Of a stretch of DNA of 44,592 nt, positions 23,801-34,657 are shown piece by piece. Origin of the DNA: Chromera velia (lineage: Eukaryota > Sar > Chromeraceae); contig JAHBMJ010005815.1 of assembly GCA_018398765.1 (NCBI GenBank), positions 20,001-64,592 of the forward strand, given 5' to 3'. Position 1 is the first letter of the stretch. The number at the start of each line of letters is the position of its first letter. A program made the translations under genes and the position numbers. The notes beneath the pieces were generated by a model. That model was not told the DNA's origin. It made no database searches and saw only the letters and a program-made list of their open reading frames with translations.

Positions 23801-24461
23801 TTGCACAAGAATGAGTGGAAATGAGAGTCACCGGCCTCGCAGTACTTATGTCATTGCATGCACTCACAACGCAGGTTGAGTGAACGCGTCTTCCGAATGT
23901 TGGACAGATAGGTGGATGCTCAAACAGGCACCCTCTACGTGATTCGTCACTCACTCAACTTGACAGTAGACCCCCTATGCTTCTTTCTCTTGTGGACAAG
24001 TTTTTGGTGCTTCTTCTCCTCTTCCTCATTCGCTGTGCTTTTTTGTTTTTTGGGTTTCTTTTCGCTGGTTGATGCAAAGACGATGCATGGATTCGTTTTC
24101 GTCTGTCGCTGTGCCCCTCCCTCTTTTTCTCTTCTGCTCTGGTCGGTCTTCAGGGTTCAACCTCAGGAGCCATCAGGTGCATCAACTACGCGGCCTCCAT
24201 GGGTGGGTGTGTGGGGGTTGTGATTCTTGAGGGGGGTCTGGTTGGGTTTTCCTTTTTTGTGAGTGAGTGTGTTGGTGGCTCAGGGGGGTGAATGGAACGC
24301 AAAGCAGGCAGCCAGCAAGGCAGGATTTGAAAAGAAAAAATGAACGATGCTCTAAATATACGGGCACAACGAAAGAGGCGCTTTCCATGCAGAAAAGAAA
24401 GAAGCAGGAAGGACCACAAGTAGGTGGGGACTCTCTACACTCCCTCTCTGCGTCTGTGTCA

Positions 24462-24516
<55 letters not shown>

Positions 24517-26113
24517 GATAGATTGATTGATTAATTGATTGATTGCAATTCCTGCCACTACCTACATGCATGCAGGCGCCGACGTCACTTCAAATTCCTG
24601 GGGAGGGGGCGGGTACTCAACTTCCCTCGTCAACGCCTTCAGGGTCGGTCTGTGTGTCTGGCTCTGCATGCATCTGTGTCTGTCTGCTTCCGTCTGTAAA
24701 GAGGAAACATGCAGTCTCTCTCCCTCTCCCCATCCATCTACCTCTCTCTATGCACGTGTCGGCGAGGAGGCGGGGAGAGGGGTTTGCAAACAGGAGGCAG
24801 GAGGGGGGCAAAATAAAAAAAAAAGCCATGCAGCTAGCGGGTGAACAGGGTGGTCCACTTGCGCCCTGCTGTGCTTCGTGCGTGTGTGTGTCACGCTATC
24901 TTCTTCGCTCTCATTAATTGGTCTCTCCCCTTTTCCTTCTTTCCTGTCACATCTTCATTTTGAGAGATTGACTGGATCCGATCGGTATTCCTCCAAACGC
25001 ATATACTGATACTGTAATGATACAAGAAGGAGCCAGCATCTTTGTTTGGTCTGCGCATGCAGGATTTTGAGGTTCTTCACGTGTGCTCTGCCGGCAACAG
25101 CGCCTCCGACAACGACGCCACAGCCAAATACCCTGCAAACTACCGGTGCGTCGCATGCATCTATTTCATAATTATTTATTTACTTATTTATTCTGTATGA
25201 AAATAAATGCATGCCACAGCCAAATACCCTGCAAACTACCGGTACGTCGGTCCTGCATGTTGTTTGCATTTGTTTGTTTGTACGGGAAAGACTTGCGTGA
25301 CCGTGGACTATTGGGACCTCGGCTCCGTGCGCCTGCTTAGCAATTGATCCATTAACCATCGATTCATGCTATTCGAAGTCTTCTTTCCATATTTGTCGCA
25401 TGCGAGAGAGCACGGCGATTCACCAGCAAGGTAGTGTCGTCCGCTTATCTCTGTCTGTCTGTCTGTCCAAGAAACATATAGTCTGTCCGTCTGTCTGTCT
25501 TTTCTCCTGTACTTCCAAGCAGGGCCGATCCAGACTCAATGCAGGTTCTCCGCCTAGAGAGACAGAACTGTGGTTTCCCACACTTACACACATGACAGAA
25601 GTCGAAAACAGGGGAGAGAATGAGAGGAAGGGATACAAAGGTGACGCACGCCGACACCAGATCATAGACATGCATGTCTCTTTTTTGAACCGCTCTCTTT
25701 ATCAATGTTGACGATGTCAATCCATCTGCATGTCCATCCATCCATCTGATGTCCCCCTCGGAGTCCTATCTCACGCATTGAATGCGGTCTTGCTTTTTTT
25801 TGCTTTACGCTTTTGTCTCTGTCTGTGTCTATCTGTCTCTGTGCGTGCGTCAGGTCTGTGCTTGGCAACGTCCAGTCAGTGGCGGCAGTGGACAGCAGCG
25901 GCCGTCTGGCCTCTTTCTCGTGCTACGGCGACCAGACTGTGGACGTGGGAGCCCCCGGTGTGGGTATCTACTCGTTGAATTACCAGAACAGGGGGTCTCT
26001 GTCGGGAAAGAGTGGAACCTCCATGGCGGCACCTCATGTGGCAGGTCTGTCTCTCTGTCTGTCTGTCTGTTGTGTTCATGAAGAAAAGGAGGGAGAAAAA
26101 GAAGAAACATAGA

Positions 26114-26144
<31 letters not shown>

Positions 26145-28644
26145 CGTCTGTCTGCCTGTCTGCCTGTCTGCCTGTCTGCCTGCCTGTCCGTCATATCATC
26201 TGTTCTTCTGTCTCTCTGTCTCTATGCGCACGTTCTGCCCCTCTCGGCCCCTTGCCTCCCTCTGGCTGGGTGTTTCTGTTCCATTCTTCTGTGCTGCACG
26301 GCTTCCTCCCTCTCCATCCGCGGAAGGAAGTCAAGGGCTGCACTTCGAACGATGAGATGAGGAAGGGAAAAGAAATAAAAGGCGAGCGAGACGGCTGTGG
26401 GAGAAGTGAGTGAATGAGAGCGCTTCTGCGTGAGAGCGCATATGCGATCTACCCTCCCTCCCTGCCTCCTTGAGGCAATTCGCCCCTCTCCCCGTCCGCA
26501 TCTGACAAGAGTTTCTTCCGTCCTCTCTTCTCTCTCCCCTCTGAAGAGATAGAGGCTTTTTCATTCAACTCCTTGAATTTCCTTTTTTTCTTCTTCTTTT
26601 GCTTGCAGGTGCGGCCACTCTTCTTCTCTCTTACAGCCGTCAAGTAGCCCTGGACAACGGCGTCTCCGTCTCCCAGCTTCCCTCCGTCGAGCTGACGGGG
26701 GCAGAGATGAGGGACGTGATCAACTCAGGCACTCGTCCGTTGAGTTCCCTCTCGGGAAAAACTATCACGGGGGGGCATCTGGACGTCTATAGGGCACTGC
26801 CAGAGGCAGAGATCAGAACACTCGCAAAGATACCCTCAACCACCACCTCAACCACCACCACAACCACCACCACAACCACCACTACTACTACTGCTACCAC
26901 CACCACCACTACTACTACTACCACCACCACCACAACTGCTGCCTCTGGGGGCGGAGGCGAGACTACCCCTCCGCCCCCTACAACCACAACGACCACTACA
27001 GCTGCACCCACCACCACCACCACCACGACCACAGCATCCAGTGGCCGCGTGTGCACGGGCACTCCCTGCTCTTCAGAGGACCAGTGCAGGTCTAGATGGG
27101 GTTGGTGTGGCACAGGCTCCTTCTACTGCAACGACTCGGCCACCTGGGGTCCCTGGTGCTTGGGGGGAGGAGACCCGACAACAACACCTGAACCTACTAC
27201 CACCACCACTACTACTACCACTACCACCACCACATCCCCCACCACCACCACCACAACCACTACTACCACAACCACTACCACCACTACTACCACAACCACT
27301 ACTACTACCACTACAACAACCACCACAACCACTACCACCACCACAACCCCCACCACTACTACCACCACAACCCCCACCACTACTACCACCACAACCACTA
27401 CTACCACCACAACCACTACTACCACAACCACAACTACCACAACCACTACTACCACAACCACTACAACCACCACTACCACCACTACCACCACTACTACCAC
27501 TACAACAACCACCACAACCACTACCACCACCACTACTACCACCACAACCACTACTACCACAACCACTACCACCACTACTATCACCACAACCACTACTACC
27601 ACAACCACTACCACCACTACTACCACAACCACTACCACCACCACTACCACCACTACCACCACTACTACCACTACAACCACCACCACAACCACTACCACTA
27701 CCACCACCACTACCACCACAACCACGACTACTACCACCACCACAACACCTGAACCTGTGCGTGGAGGTCCGATTTATGGTTCCTGCACAGGAGCGCGCTG
27801 TGCGAGAGACGACCAGTGCAGGTCTAGATGGGGTTGGTGTGGCACCGGCACCTTCTACTGCAACCAGGCAAGCACATGGGACATCGGGTGTGACGGGGCA
27901 CTGCCACCAGACCCGACAACAACCACTCCTGCACCAACCACCACCACAACAACTAGAACCACGCCCGAACCCACCACTACCACCACCACCACCACAACAA
28001 CCACTACAACCACGCCCGAACCCACCACTACCACCACCACAACTACAACCACCACTACCACCCCTACAACTACAACCACCACCACCACAACTACCACCAC
28101 TACAACCACCACCACAACTACAACCACCACTACCACCCCTACAACTACAACCACCACCACCACAACTACCACCACTACAACCACCACCACAACAACAACA
28201 ACCACGACCACTCGCGCCCCTACCACCACTACTACAGCGTCCAGTTCTGACAGACGATGCACAGCCGCCCAATGTGCGAGTGAGGACGAGTGTCGTTCCC
28301 GTTGGGGCTGGTGCGGCACCGGCACGTTCTACTGCAACGACCAGTCGACCTGGGGTCCCTGGTGTGTCGGTGGAGGAGACCCGACAACAACCACACCGCC
28401 TGAACCCACAACAACGACGACCACCACGACTCCCGAGGAAACCACAACTACCACTACAACCACCACGCTGCCTGAAGAGACCCCCACGACCACGACTACT
28501 TCCTCCGGTTCCTCTGACTACCCCGGTGTCTGCACAGGGGAACGGTGTCCGAACACGACACATTGCCGTTCTAGGTGGGGATGGTGCGGCACGGGCAGTT
28601 TCTACTGCAACGAGCGCTCCGTGTGGGGACCTGGATGTCCTTAA
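20885..28644 (+). CDS. Secreted subtilisin-like serine protease (S8) with four hevein-like modules on poly-Thr stalks (ten exons)
   Basis: Exons: 20885-21401, 21937-22293, 22714-22820, 23212-23347, 23637-23749, 24154-24202, 24576-24643, 25063-25145, 25854-26044, 26609-28644. These join in frame to 1218 residues ending in TAA. A signal peptide (MKLCTALLLFPVLALC) is followed by a pro-region whose end resembles the I9 propeptide (LVDHLNEKPEVTFAEMD), then the 'pNDPf.gyLWGId' entry to the S8 domain. Catalytic residues are D316 (IAVVDTGVD), H372 (GHGVHCAGT) and S533 (GTSMAAPHVAG). The oxyanion Asn is probably N433 in TSNSWGGG, but aligned on SWGG the site would be S432. After about residue 610, Thr runs alternate with four modules (from C689, C933, C1091, C1182) with invariant spacing C-x4-C-x5-C-x6-C-x6-C-x9-C and the near-constant CRSRWGWCGTG-x-FYC, resembling chitin-binding type 1 (hevein). 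It is probably a secreted protease tethered to a polysaccharide; the target is unknown. Confidence 0.85.
21550..21613. repeat. 24-bp tandem repeat in protease intron 1
   Basis: The unit TGTGTTGATGTG(T/G)-C/ATGTACAGA recurs about 2.6 times within intron 1 (21402-21936). Each complete copy ends in a TGTACAG that looks like a 3' splice site. The acceptor used in my model is the later GTGTGTGCAG ending at 21936, because it restores the reading frame. Confidence 0.7.
24461..24518. repeat. Compound (CTGT)n(CT)n(CA)n microsatellite in protease intron 6
   Basis: Three simple repeats abut each other: CTGT, then CT, then CA. A (GATT)n run follows at 24520-24545. All lie inside intron 6 (24203-24575), close to its acceptor CATGCATGCAG. 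Confidence 0.85.
25117..25243. repeat. 31-bp direct duplication of an exon end flanking a 62-bp palindromic insert
   Basis: The last 29 bases of exon 8 plus the donor GT (25117-25147) recur exactly at 25213-25243. Between them lies an AT-rich piece with terminal inverted repeats: GCATGCATCTATTTCATA at 25153-25170 and TATGAAAATAAATGCATGC at 25196-25214, complementary apart from one mismatch and one extra base. The second copy carries its own donor (GTACGT against GTGCGT in the first). Confidence 0.85.
25448..25502. repeat. Shortened copy of the (CTGT)n-core-(CTGT)n element
   Basis: In protease intron 8, (CTGT)n is followed by CCAAGAAACATATAGT and then CTGTCCGTCTGTC. The AAGAAACATATAGT matches the right part of the core seen at 18545-18633; the left part of the core is missing. 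Confidence 0.6.
26045..26190. repeat. Dispersed element: (CTGT)n - core - (CTGT)n, copy 2, at the start of protease intron 9
   Basis: The element begins directly at the intron donor (GTCTGTCTCTCTGTC). Its core (TGTGTTCATGAAGAAAAGGA to GAAGAAACATAGAGT) differs from copy 1 by a few substitutions and one three-base insertion. A long CTGT/CTGC run follows to about 26190. Confidence 0.75.
26838..28240 (+). repeat. Coding ACN triplet repeat (poly-Thr stalks)
   Basis: Long runs of ACC/ACA/ACT, with rare ACG, encode threonine inside exon 10 of the protease. They are broken only by isolated Pro, Ile, Ser or Glu codons and by the cysteine-rich modules. The longest block is about 27196-27750. Frames on the opposite strand read as poly-Val or Gly/Ser/Cys and are shadows. 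Extended Thr tracts in a secreted protein are expected to be O-glycosylated spacers. Confidence 0.9.
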
Positions 28645-28657
28645 GGAAGTGCACTGC

Positions 28658-28695
<38 letters not shown>

Positions 28696-31600
28696 CATGC
28701 AGTCAGTCAGTCAGTGGGCGACGGGGCTGGCAAGAGAGAAGGATTTGCGGCCGGTTGGTTCAAATTCGATCGTCGTGTGTCAAATTTGGGGAATTAACGG
28801 CAGCAAGACTTACGCAATTCGGAGGTGGGAGGGAGGGAGGGAGAGTGAGGCTTTTGTTGCTCTCTCTAGCTTGTCGAAGATTTGTTTTGAAAATCTCTTC
28901 AAATTTCTTTCTTTTCGGTTCTTTTTTTTTCTTTCTTTGCTCTCTCTGTGTGGAATGGAATGGAATGAAATTGAGATGCATGCACCGTGTGTGTCTGTGT
29001 TCGCACCCACCCGTTCGGAAGATGATAGAGTGAAATGAGTGCATGTGTGGGGGAGTACTGTCGTGAGGTAAATTACATTACACTAATTCATTGATGTGAA
29101 AGGAGGGGAGGAGGAAGGTACATGGGACAAAGTCTGGGCAGAAAATAGAGGGAATGACGGCATGACATGCCCCCCTGCCCTTTCCCTTTTCTTCTTCTTC
29201 TTCTTCTTCTGCTTCTTCTTCCAACAAAATCTCTCTGTTTTTGCGAATTCAGTACTATCTATGACGTCTGCTCTGTCCTCACCATGCAAGAATTCGATTG
29301 CCTGTTTATTTGTTAATTTGTTTTCTGGTACTTGAGTAGAGTGAAGGACATGGAATGGGCCTACGGGAACGGAGAAAAGAAAGGAAAGGAAAGGAAAGTA
29401 TAGGACTGGAACGGGTTACCCATCTCTCTCTTGATTCTCCATTTTTTCCTAGAGGGGAGAGAGAGAAGGTAATCTCTTTTTTTTGCATCGATTATGACAG
29501 AGAAACGGGTGCATGGAGACGCAGAGAGAAAAAGAATGACGAATATTTTTTCATTTATTCATAATTCTGTATGAATTAATTTTGTATGAAAATAAATGAC
29601 AGAGAAACGGGTGTATGGAGACGGGAGGCGAGCTAGAAAGAATCACAAAGGAAGACAGCAGACCGACCGAATCAAGGAGAGACATGCACCCTCACTCACT
29701 CAGGAAAGCCCTTCCCTTGCTCACTCATGCAGAACGGAAGACCGGTGTGAGTGGGTGACAGGGGAACTGGGTGGCACGTGTTTGTTTATTGCATGCAGTA
29801 CATTTTTCTTTCTCCGTCTTTTCTCTGGAGGTGTTGAGCAAGCAGGGAGATAGAGAAATGAAGTGTGTAGAGACACAAGGAATAAAACCCAGCCTGCACC
29901 AAGTTTGTCAATAACGTCATTTTGATTGGTTCATACGTCAGAGAGGCAAATAGAGCATCATGCAAAGTCTCTCTGTTTCTTTTCTTTATTTCCTTTCTTT
30001 TCTTTCCTGGTACGTTTTCTTCTTCTTCCTCCCTCATACCTCCCTGTCGGTCCTCTCTCTTTTGGATGGTTTCACGCGGGCCGGTTCCGGCCTCTTTCTC
30101 TTTATTCTTGCATGAGAGTGCGTTTGTCTTGGCTCTTCTCTCCCTTGCCGCTGTGAAAAAGTTTCTTTTCTTTCTTTCTCGTTGAGGTCTTCAAACCAAA
30201 TCTCCTGAATTCTGAACGATAACTTTTTTCGTCCCTCCTGTTTGCGCTTCCCTTTCTTCCTCCTCTCCGCCTTCACGTCCCGTCCCCCCTTTTTCTCTCT
30301 TTGTCGTTTCTGACATGCATCTCATTTGTCCGCCGTGTCTCCGTCACTGCAGACTGTCATGCAGCTAGACAGCCAGCCAGCCTTCGTCCCCCCTTCTCCT
30401 ATAGTCTCTTCAGCCGGTAAGACAAGAACTTCTTCGTTCTTTCCCATGCAGGACGGAAGAGAAGGAGAAAGGAAGAAAGGAAGGAAGGAGCGGACTGGAG
30501 GGAGGGAAGGGAGGAGGAGGGAAACGTTTGGCTCTAGCTTGTTTGCCTGCCTGCGGAGGGAGACTGTTATACAGAAAAGGGGGGAAAAAATGAACTTAGT
30601 AAGTAGACTCGACTGAGACCTTTCATGTCAAAGGATTGGTCCGTGTCCGTCTTGCAACGATCGACAGGTTCAGGCTTCCTTACACTGTTTGGATGGTGGC
30701 AGTTTGATGCAACCATTGAGGAATTTACTCTCAAGGAGGAGTAAGGGAAGGCTTGGGAGATGGCTTAGAGTAGAGACGCATCTTCGTCTCAGGCAGTGAA
30801 GGCATGCGATTGATTGATTGATTGATACATGCTGATGAGTTGTGTGATAATCAAATTTGGCGTGCCTTGACAATGACAATGACTGTGTGGAGTGGTCTGG
30901 GTGCATGGGTCGCTTACTGCACTCGAAGGTGAAGCAGATAATTTCGATCCCTAAGTGCATGGCTCTTCTTGCCGGCGCTTGCCGCTTGACTGTACGTTCC
31001 CCTGGTTGCATGGTAACAGTGCGTGCGTCGGAATGATTCAAACATGCAGGGCAGTGGGGCACCGAGCCTTCACAGAATTGAAGCCGGGAAGGCGGTTCGG
31101 AAGCCCGTGCAGGCGGCGTGCACGCAATGCTCATGGATGCGCTGATTACCATGCTAACTTGAATAATGAAAAGTATGTTTTTGATCTTTGCAGTATCCCG
31201 ACAGGGCCGACACCGCTTTGTACTGCATTAATTGGTAGACAGAAAATCGTATAAGCATGCATGCATGCATGCGCCGCCCGGGAGCTTAGGGCTCTACCTA
31301 GGGCTTAGCAACCATCATCATCAGGTCTAGCATCAGGTGTGAAGGTCTACTCGTCTCTGTATTAGAGATTAGAATAGATCTCTCTAAGTTCCTAGCGTGA
31401 TAGAGTAACGTTTGAAGGTTGGCATAATCTAGGCTCCTTCTCAATCGGGTAAGACGGTACGTATATGAATGGTTGCAGGTTGAAAGGCTTGTTTACTTCA
31501 AGGTTTGTAGTCAAGTTCCGTCAAGTTCAGGTCGAAAGGTGCTCAAAGGATGCTGAAAGGGGCTTGGTTTATTTCGAGTCAAGGACTGACACTTCCGGGG

Positions 31601-31800
31601 GTTTACTTTTGGTCCGATCTCTTCATCCCTAGCTTCATCCGACGATTCTCACTATTCGGCTATAATCGGGCTATTTAGATTTTCAAATTTGCAAAATCTT
31701 AAAATCTCATATTTTTAAATTTGTATGGAATGCGCGGTGAAAATCGGGTGAGGCTCGCTGCGCGGAATCAAGTGCATATCAGAAAGTGCAGTGTGAATTC
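28645..31800. other. Intergenic region downstream of the protease
   Basis: No supported gene. It contains (CT)n at 28659-28693, (TTC)n at 29190-29220, GGAAAGG-type repeats at 29375-29397, the flanked palindromic insert at 29494-29623, a (GATT)n run at 30818-30836 and a (GCAT)n run at 31255-31271. Between 31300 and 31800 the sequence is AT-rich with no recognisable feature. Confidence 0.45.
29494..29623. repeat. 28-bp direct duplication flanking a second palindromic insert
   Basis: ATGACAGAGAAACGGGTG(C/T)ATGGAGACG-type sequence occurs at 29494-29521 and 29596-29623, with one mismatch. Between them an AT-rich insert carries inverted repeats: CATTTATTCATA at 29552-29563 and TATGAAAATAAATG at 29585-29598. 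The right arm is identical to the corresponding part of the insert at 25196-25209, and both inserts share CATAATT and TTCTGTATGAA. Confidence 0.8.
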
Positions 31801-31804
31801 GAGT

Positions 31805-32060
31805 TTGATTTCTGTGGTGCAAATTAAATCGATTTCTGTGTATCGTGTTAAGTATATCGCACGGTCTGCATTCGATTTTTGATTTCTGTGGTACTCTTTT
31901 AATCTCAGTCGTTTTATTTCTTTGATTTCTGTGGTTCTCTAATTTTTGTAGCTTCTTCTTGATTTGTATGGTGTTTTATAATTTTTGTGGCTTTTTCTTA
32001 ATTTGTGTGGTATTTCTTGATTTCTGTGGCTTTTTCTTGATTTGTGTGGTGTTTTCTCAA
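31805..32060. repeat. Degenerate T-rich tandem repeat (GATTTCTGTGGT-type)
   Basis: Variants of GATTTCTGTGG, AATTTTTGTGG and GATTTGTGTGG recur at least nine times with irregular spacing of about 20-50 bases, closest together at 31920-32060. It ends shortly before the LTR element. Confidence 0.6.
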
Positions 32061-32140
32061 CTTTTCTGATTTCTGTCTTAAAAGTGACCTTCCTTGAAAT
32101 TGAACCTTCGACCTCTTACTCCGCAGTCAATCATCATACC

Positions 32141-32426
32141 TGTAAAGTGTCTACTAGTCGATTCACGGATTCAGACAGGAAGGTCTGTTGAGCTAAACGT
32201 TTGTTGTTATTCCCTTGGTCATTCTATATCTGTCAGTCTGATTCTACTTTCTCATGTAACTAAAACATAACTGTTGATTCGTATGGCTAAAAGCCATATA
32301 ATGACACGTATGCTCACTTCAATCATGACCGCGGAAAGATGCATACGTGGGCTGGCTCAATCAAGATATATGCAAAGAAGCGGGGCGCTCGCTCATGCTC
32401 GCGCCACGACCAGCACACATGTCATA
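32141..32426 (-). repeat. LTR, left copy (3' LTR of the minus-strand element)
   Basis: Plus-strand ends are TGTAA and GTCATA. It shares long identical blocks with the right copy, such as ACGGATTCAGACAGGAAGG and TGATTCGTATGGCTAAAAGC. ATACC precedes it. Confidence 0.82.
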
Positions 32427-33314
32427 TATGCCCTCCCCTCAAATCGATCGTCCTCGATCGATCCGATCAAAACGTTGTCTCATTGATCGTTCGATCGTGT
32501 GACTCGATTCAGGGACCTCACACTTTTTTCTAAAGGTTAACAGCTTTAGACATTTTTTTTCTTTCCATTCAATTCTATTCTGCTTCAACCCTCAAATCAC
32601 TTCTACTCCTTCTTACTCCCATCCAAACAAATAGTCCGCAAGATATAAAATGAAGAATCTTCACATCGATCGGCGTTCTTTCAATTACGCAATCTTTGCA
32701 TAGATGTGAAAAAAATTTTCTCGCACTAACAGACGTAAACAGACGGAGAGAGAGATAAACATTTTCATATTAACAGCTGCAACCATACACAAGCAGACGC
32801 GTCTTTACGAATCTGTTTCTTTCCTTTCGTGTGCAAAGCAAACATATTATCACAACCCTAAGCTGCAGTAATCCTCATTCCCCTCCATTCTCATCGGCTT
32901 GCAATAATATCGTACGCCAAGCTTCACGCCCCCGCGACAAAGTCACACAGCCACTCTATAATTTCACATCGCCGACATCTCAACCACACCTCCGTTCATC
33001 CTTTCCACACCGCAGTGTCCCATTTTCGATAGACACTATAACCCCACATCGTAAAGTGATGCGCCCAGTGATGTATCATGTATACACTTTGTGGGTCAAT
33101 CAACTCAATCAACCTGTGTTCACGACTCAGGACTGTGACGGTCGCGACGGGGTCGTAGACTCTCTGAGCCTGTCGACACCAAATTGTATCTTACATCATC
33201 ACCTCACCACATCTCTCTTCCCCCATTCCCACTGCTCCATCTGTCTCAACTTCATCTCCATTGGCCCAGAGACGGATCTCTCTCCAACTCTTACAGTTTT
33301 TTGAAGATTGGTCT

Positions 33315-34157
33315 CTAGAACTTGACTGGGTCTGTGAGAATTTCACGTTTCTTGTGAACTCCCATGCTAACCCCCTTATCTCCGTGCATCCACCGTCTCT
33401 GCTCACCTGTCTTCCTTTCTCTGATGGCCATTGCTTCTACCCTTTTTACTTCTTGCCTCGACTGCTTCTTTTTCTCTCTGAGGTCCGGCGGTGGTCTGCC
33501 GGGATGGTCCCACTTCCACTGGGAAAGTATCACATCTCCCATCAGATCACTATAGAGACAACACTCCTTCTTGTACACCTTTCTTTCTGCTAGACCCATC
33601 AGCGACACTCTCCCCTTCTCTGCTACAGTAGCAGATCGCCTCACAACGTTGGCGAATACATACTGCCACTTCTTCCGTTGGGTGCGAGTCGTTTCACTGA
33701 GCTCTTCATCGGCCCGAGCCTCCGCTGCAAGCGTAAAGAGCTTGGACGGTTTAGTTGGCTTACCCAGCTTCCCTATCTGAGTGAAATGATTCACACCCGT
33801 CGCATTCGCCCCCAGCTTCATACTGGTGTTGGAGACTGTGATGAGATCCTCCTTAACCAAGACACTCATTTTCTTCTTCTCCTCTCTTCAAACCTACGCA
33901 GCGTGCGAGAGTCGACGCCCCCTCATGCATTTCTTTTTCTTGTTTCCTACAGGTGAGAGTGCGTCTGATCCCGGCTGTCTGACAGCGCCATCCTGATTCC
34001 TGGATGTGCCGCCAGAAAGAGCCAATATAATCCGACACACGTCGTCCACCACACTGCCGAGGTTCTCGCAAACTTGGCTTAGAGGAACTTCTCGTAGACG
34101 GGCAATCTTGTTGCTCAAAGTAAACAACTCCTCCAACCTCTCAACAAACGTTTCCAT
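33315..34157 (-). CDS. Protein of the LTR element, possibly Gag-like (two exons, tentative)
   Basis: Two minus-strand open segments lie inside the LTR element. The first (34157 to about 33968) begins METFVERLEELF and is predicted helical. It would be joined by a short intron (donor GTAGGA; acceptor uncertain, several AGs near 33875-33890) to 33869-33315, which begins MSVLVKEDLI and is basic (ETTRTQRKKW; DLREKKKQSRQ). Joined, this gives about 250 residues. I see no zinc knuckle or enzyme motif. The position inside the LTRs and the basic character would suit a Gag-like protein, but the link is inferred from context only, and the two segments may be separate or broken. Confidence 0.4.
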
Positions 34158-34371
34158 TCTGAAGACTCGTAACAGCTACTTTTAACTGGGTTCTCTACTT
34201 AGTTGGCTTCCTGATAAGTGTGAGCAAATATGTGGAGCGCGAAAGTGCCTAAGCTGCTGCTACTCCACAATTCTACGTGTCAAGGTTCTTTCGACTGAAA
34301 ACTCAATCGACGAACGCAGCCATTCCTCTTGTTTCTCCTATGTCCTGCTTGGAACAAACTCTGCTGCTAAC

Positions 34372-34657
34372 TGTAACGTATCTACTAGTTGATTTACGGA
34401 TTCAGACAGGAAGGTCTGTCAAGCTAGACGTTTGTTGTTATTCCCTCGGTCATTCTGTGTCTGTCAGTCTGAATCTACTTTCTCATACAACCAAAACGCG
34501 ACTGTTGATTCGTATGGCTAAAAGCCATGTAACGACATGCATACTCACTTCAATCATGACCCCGGAAAGATGTATACGTAGGCTGGCTCAATTACGATAT
34601 ATATAAAGAGGTGGGGCGCTCGTTCACGCTTGCGCCACGACTAGCACACACGTCATA
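34372..34657 (-). repeat. LTR, right copy (5' LTR of the minus-strand element)
   Basis: The same length (286 bp) and ends as the left copy. ATACC follows directly at 34658-34662. Confidence 0.82.

Larger units (their letters stand above)
32141..34657 (-). mobile_element. Short LTR retroelement (non-autonomous, TR-GAG-like)
   Basis: Two direct repeats of 286 bp each (32141-32426 and 34372-34657) are about 87% identical by my count, with most differences transitions. The whole is bracketed by the 5-bp direct repeat ATACC (32136-32140 and 34658-34662), a typical target-site duplication. Read on the minus strand, a purine tract (TTTGAGGGGAGGG) lies just inside the left repeat where a polypurine tract should be, and the only sizeable internal gene is on the minus strand. 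The interior is about 1.95 kb and shows no reverse transcriptase or integrase motif, so the element is probably non-autonomous. The divergence of its LTRs says it is not recent. Confidence 0.8.

Noticed and set aside
27073-28698. 541-codon minus-strand and 665-codon plus-strand open frames over the Thr stalk region
   Set aside because: They are shadows of the ACN repeat in the protease exon. They read as Gly/Ser/Cys, poly-Val or Pro/Leu, and lack the conserved modules in their own frame.
24520-30836. (GATT)n runs at 24520 and 30818 as tails of other LINE copies
   Set aside because: They resemble the LINE tail but no LINE coding sequence or 3' UTR adjoins them, so they are only simple repeats on present evidence.
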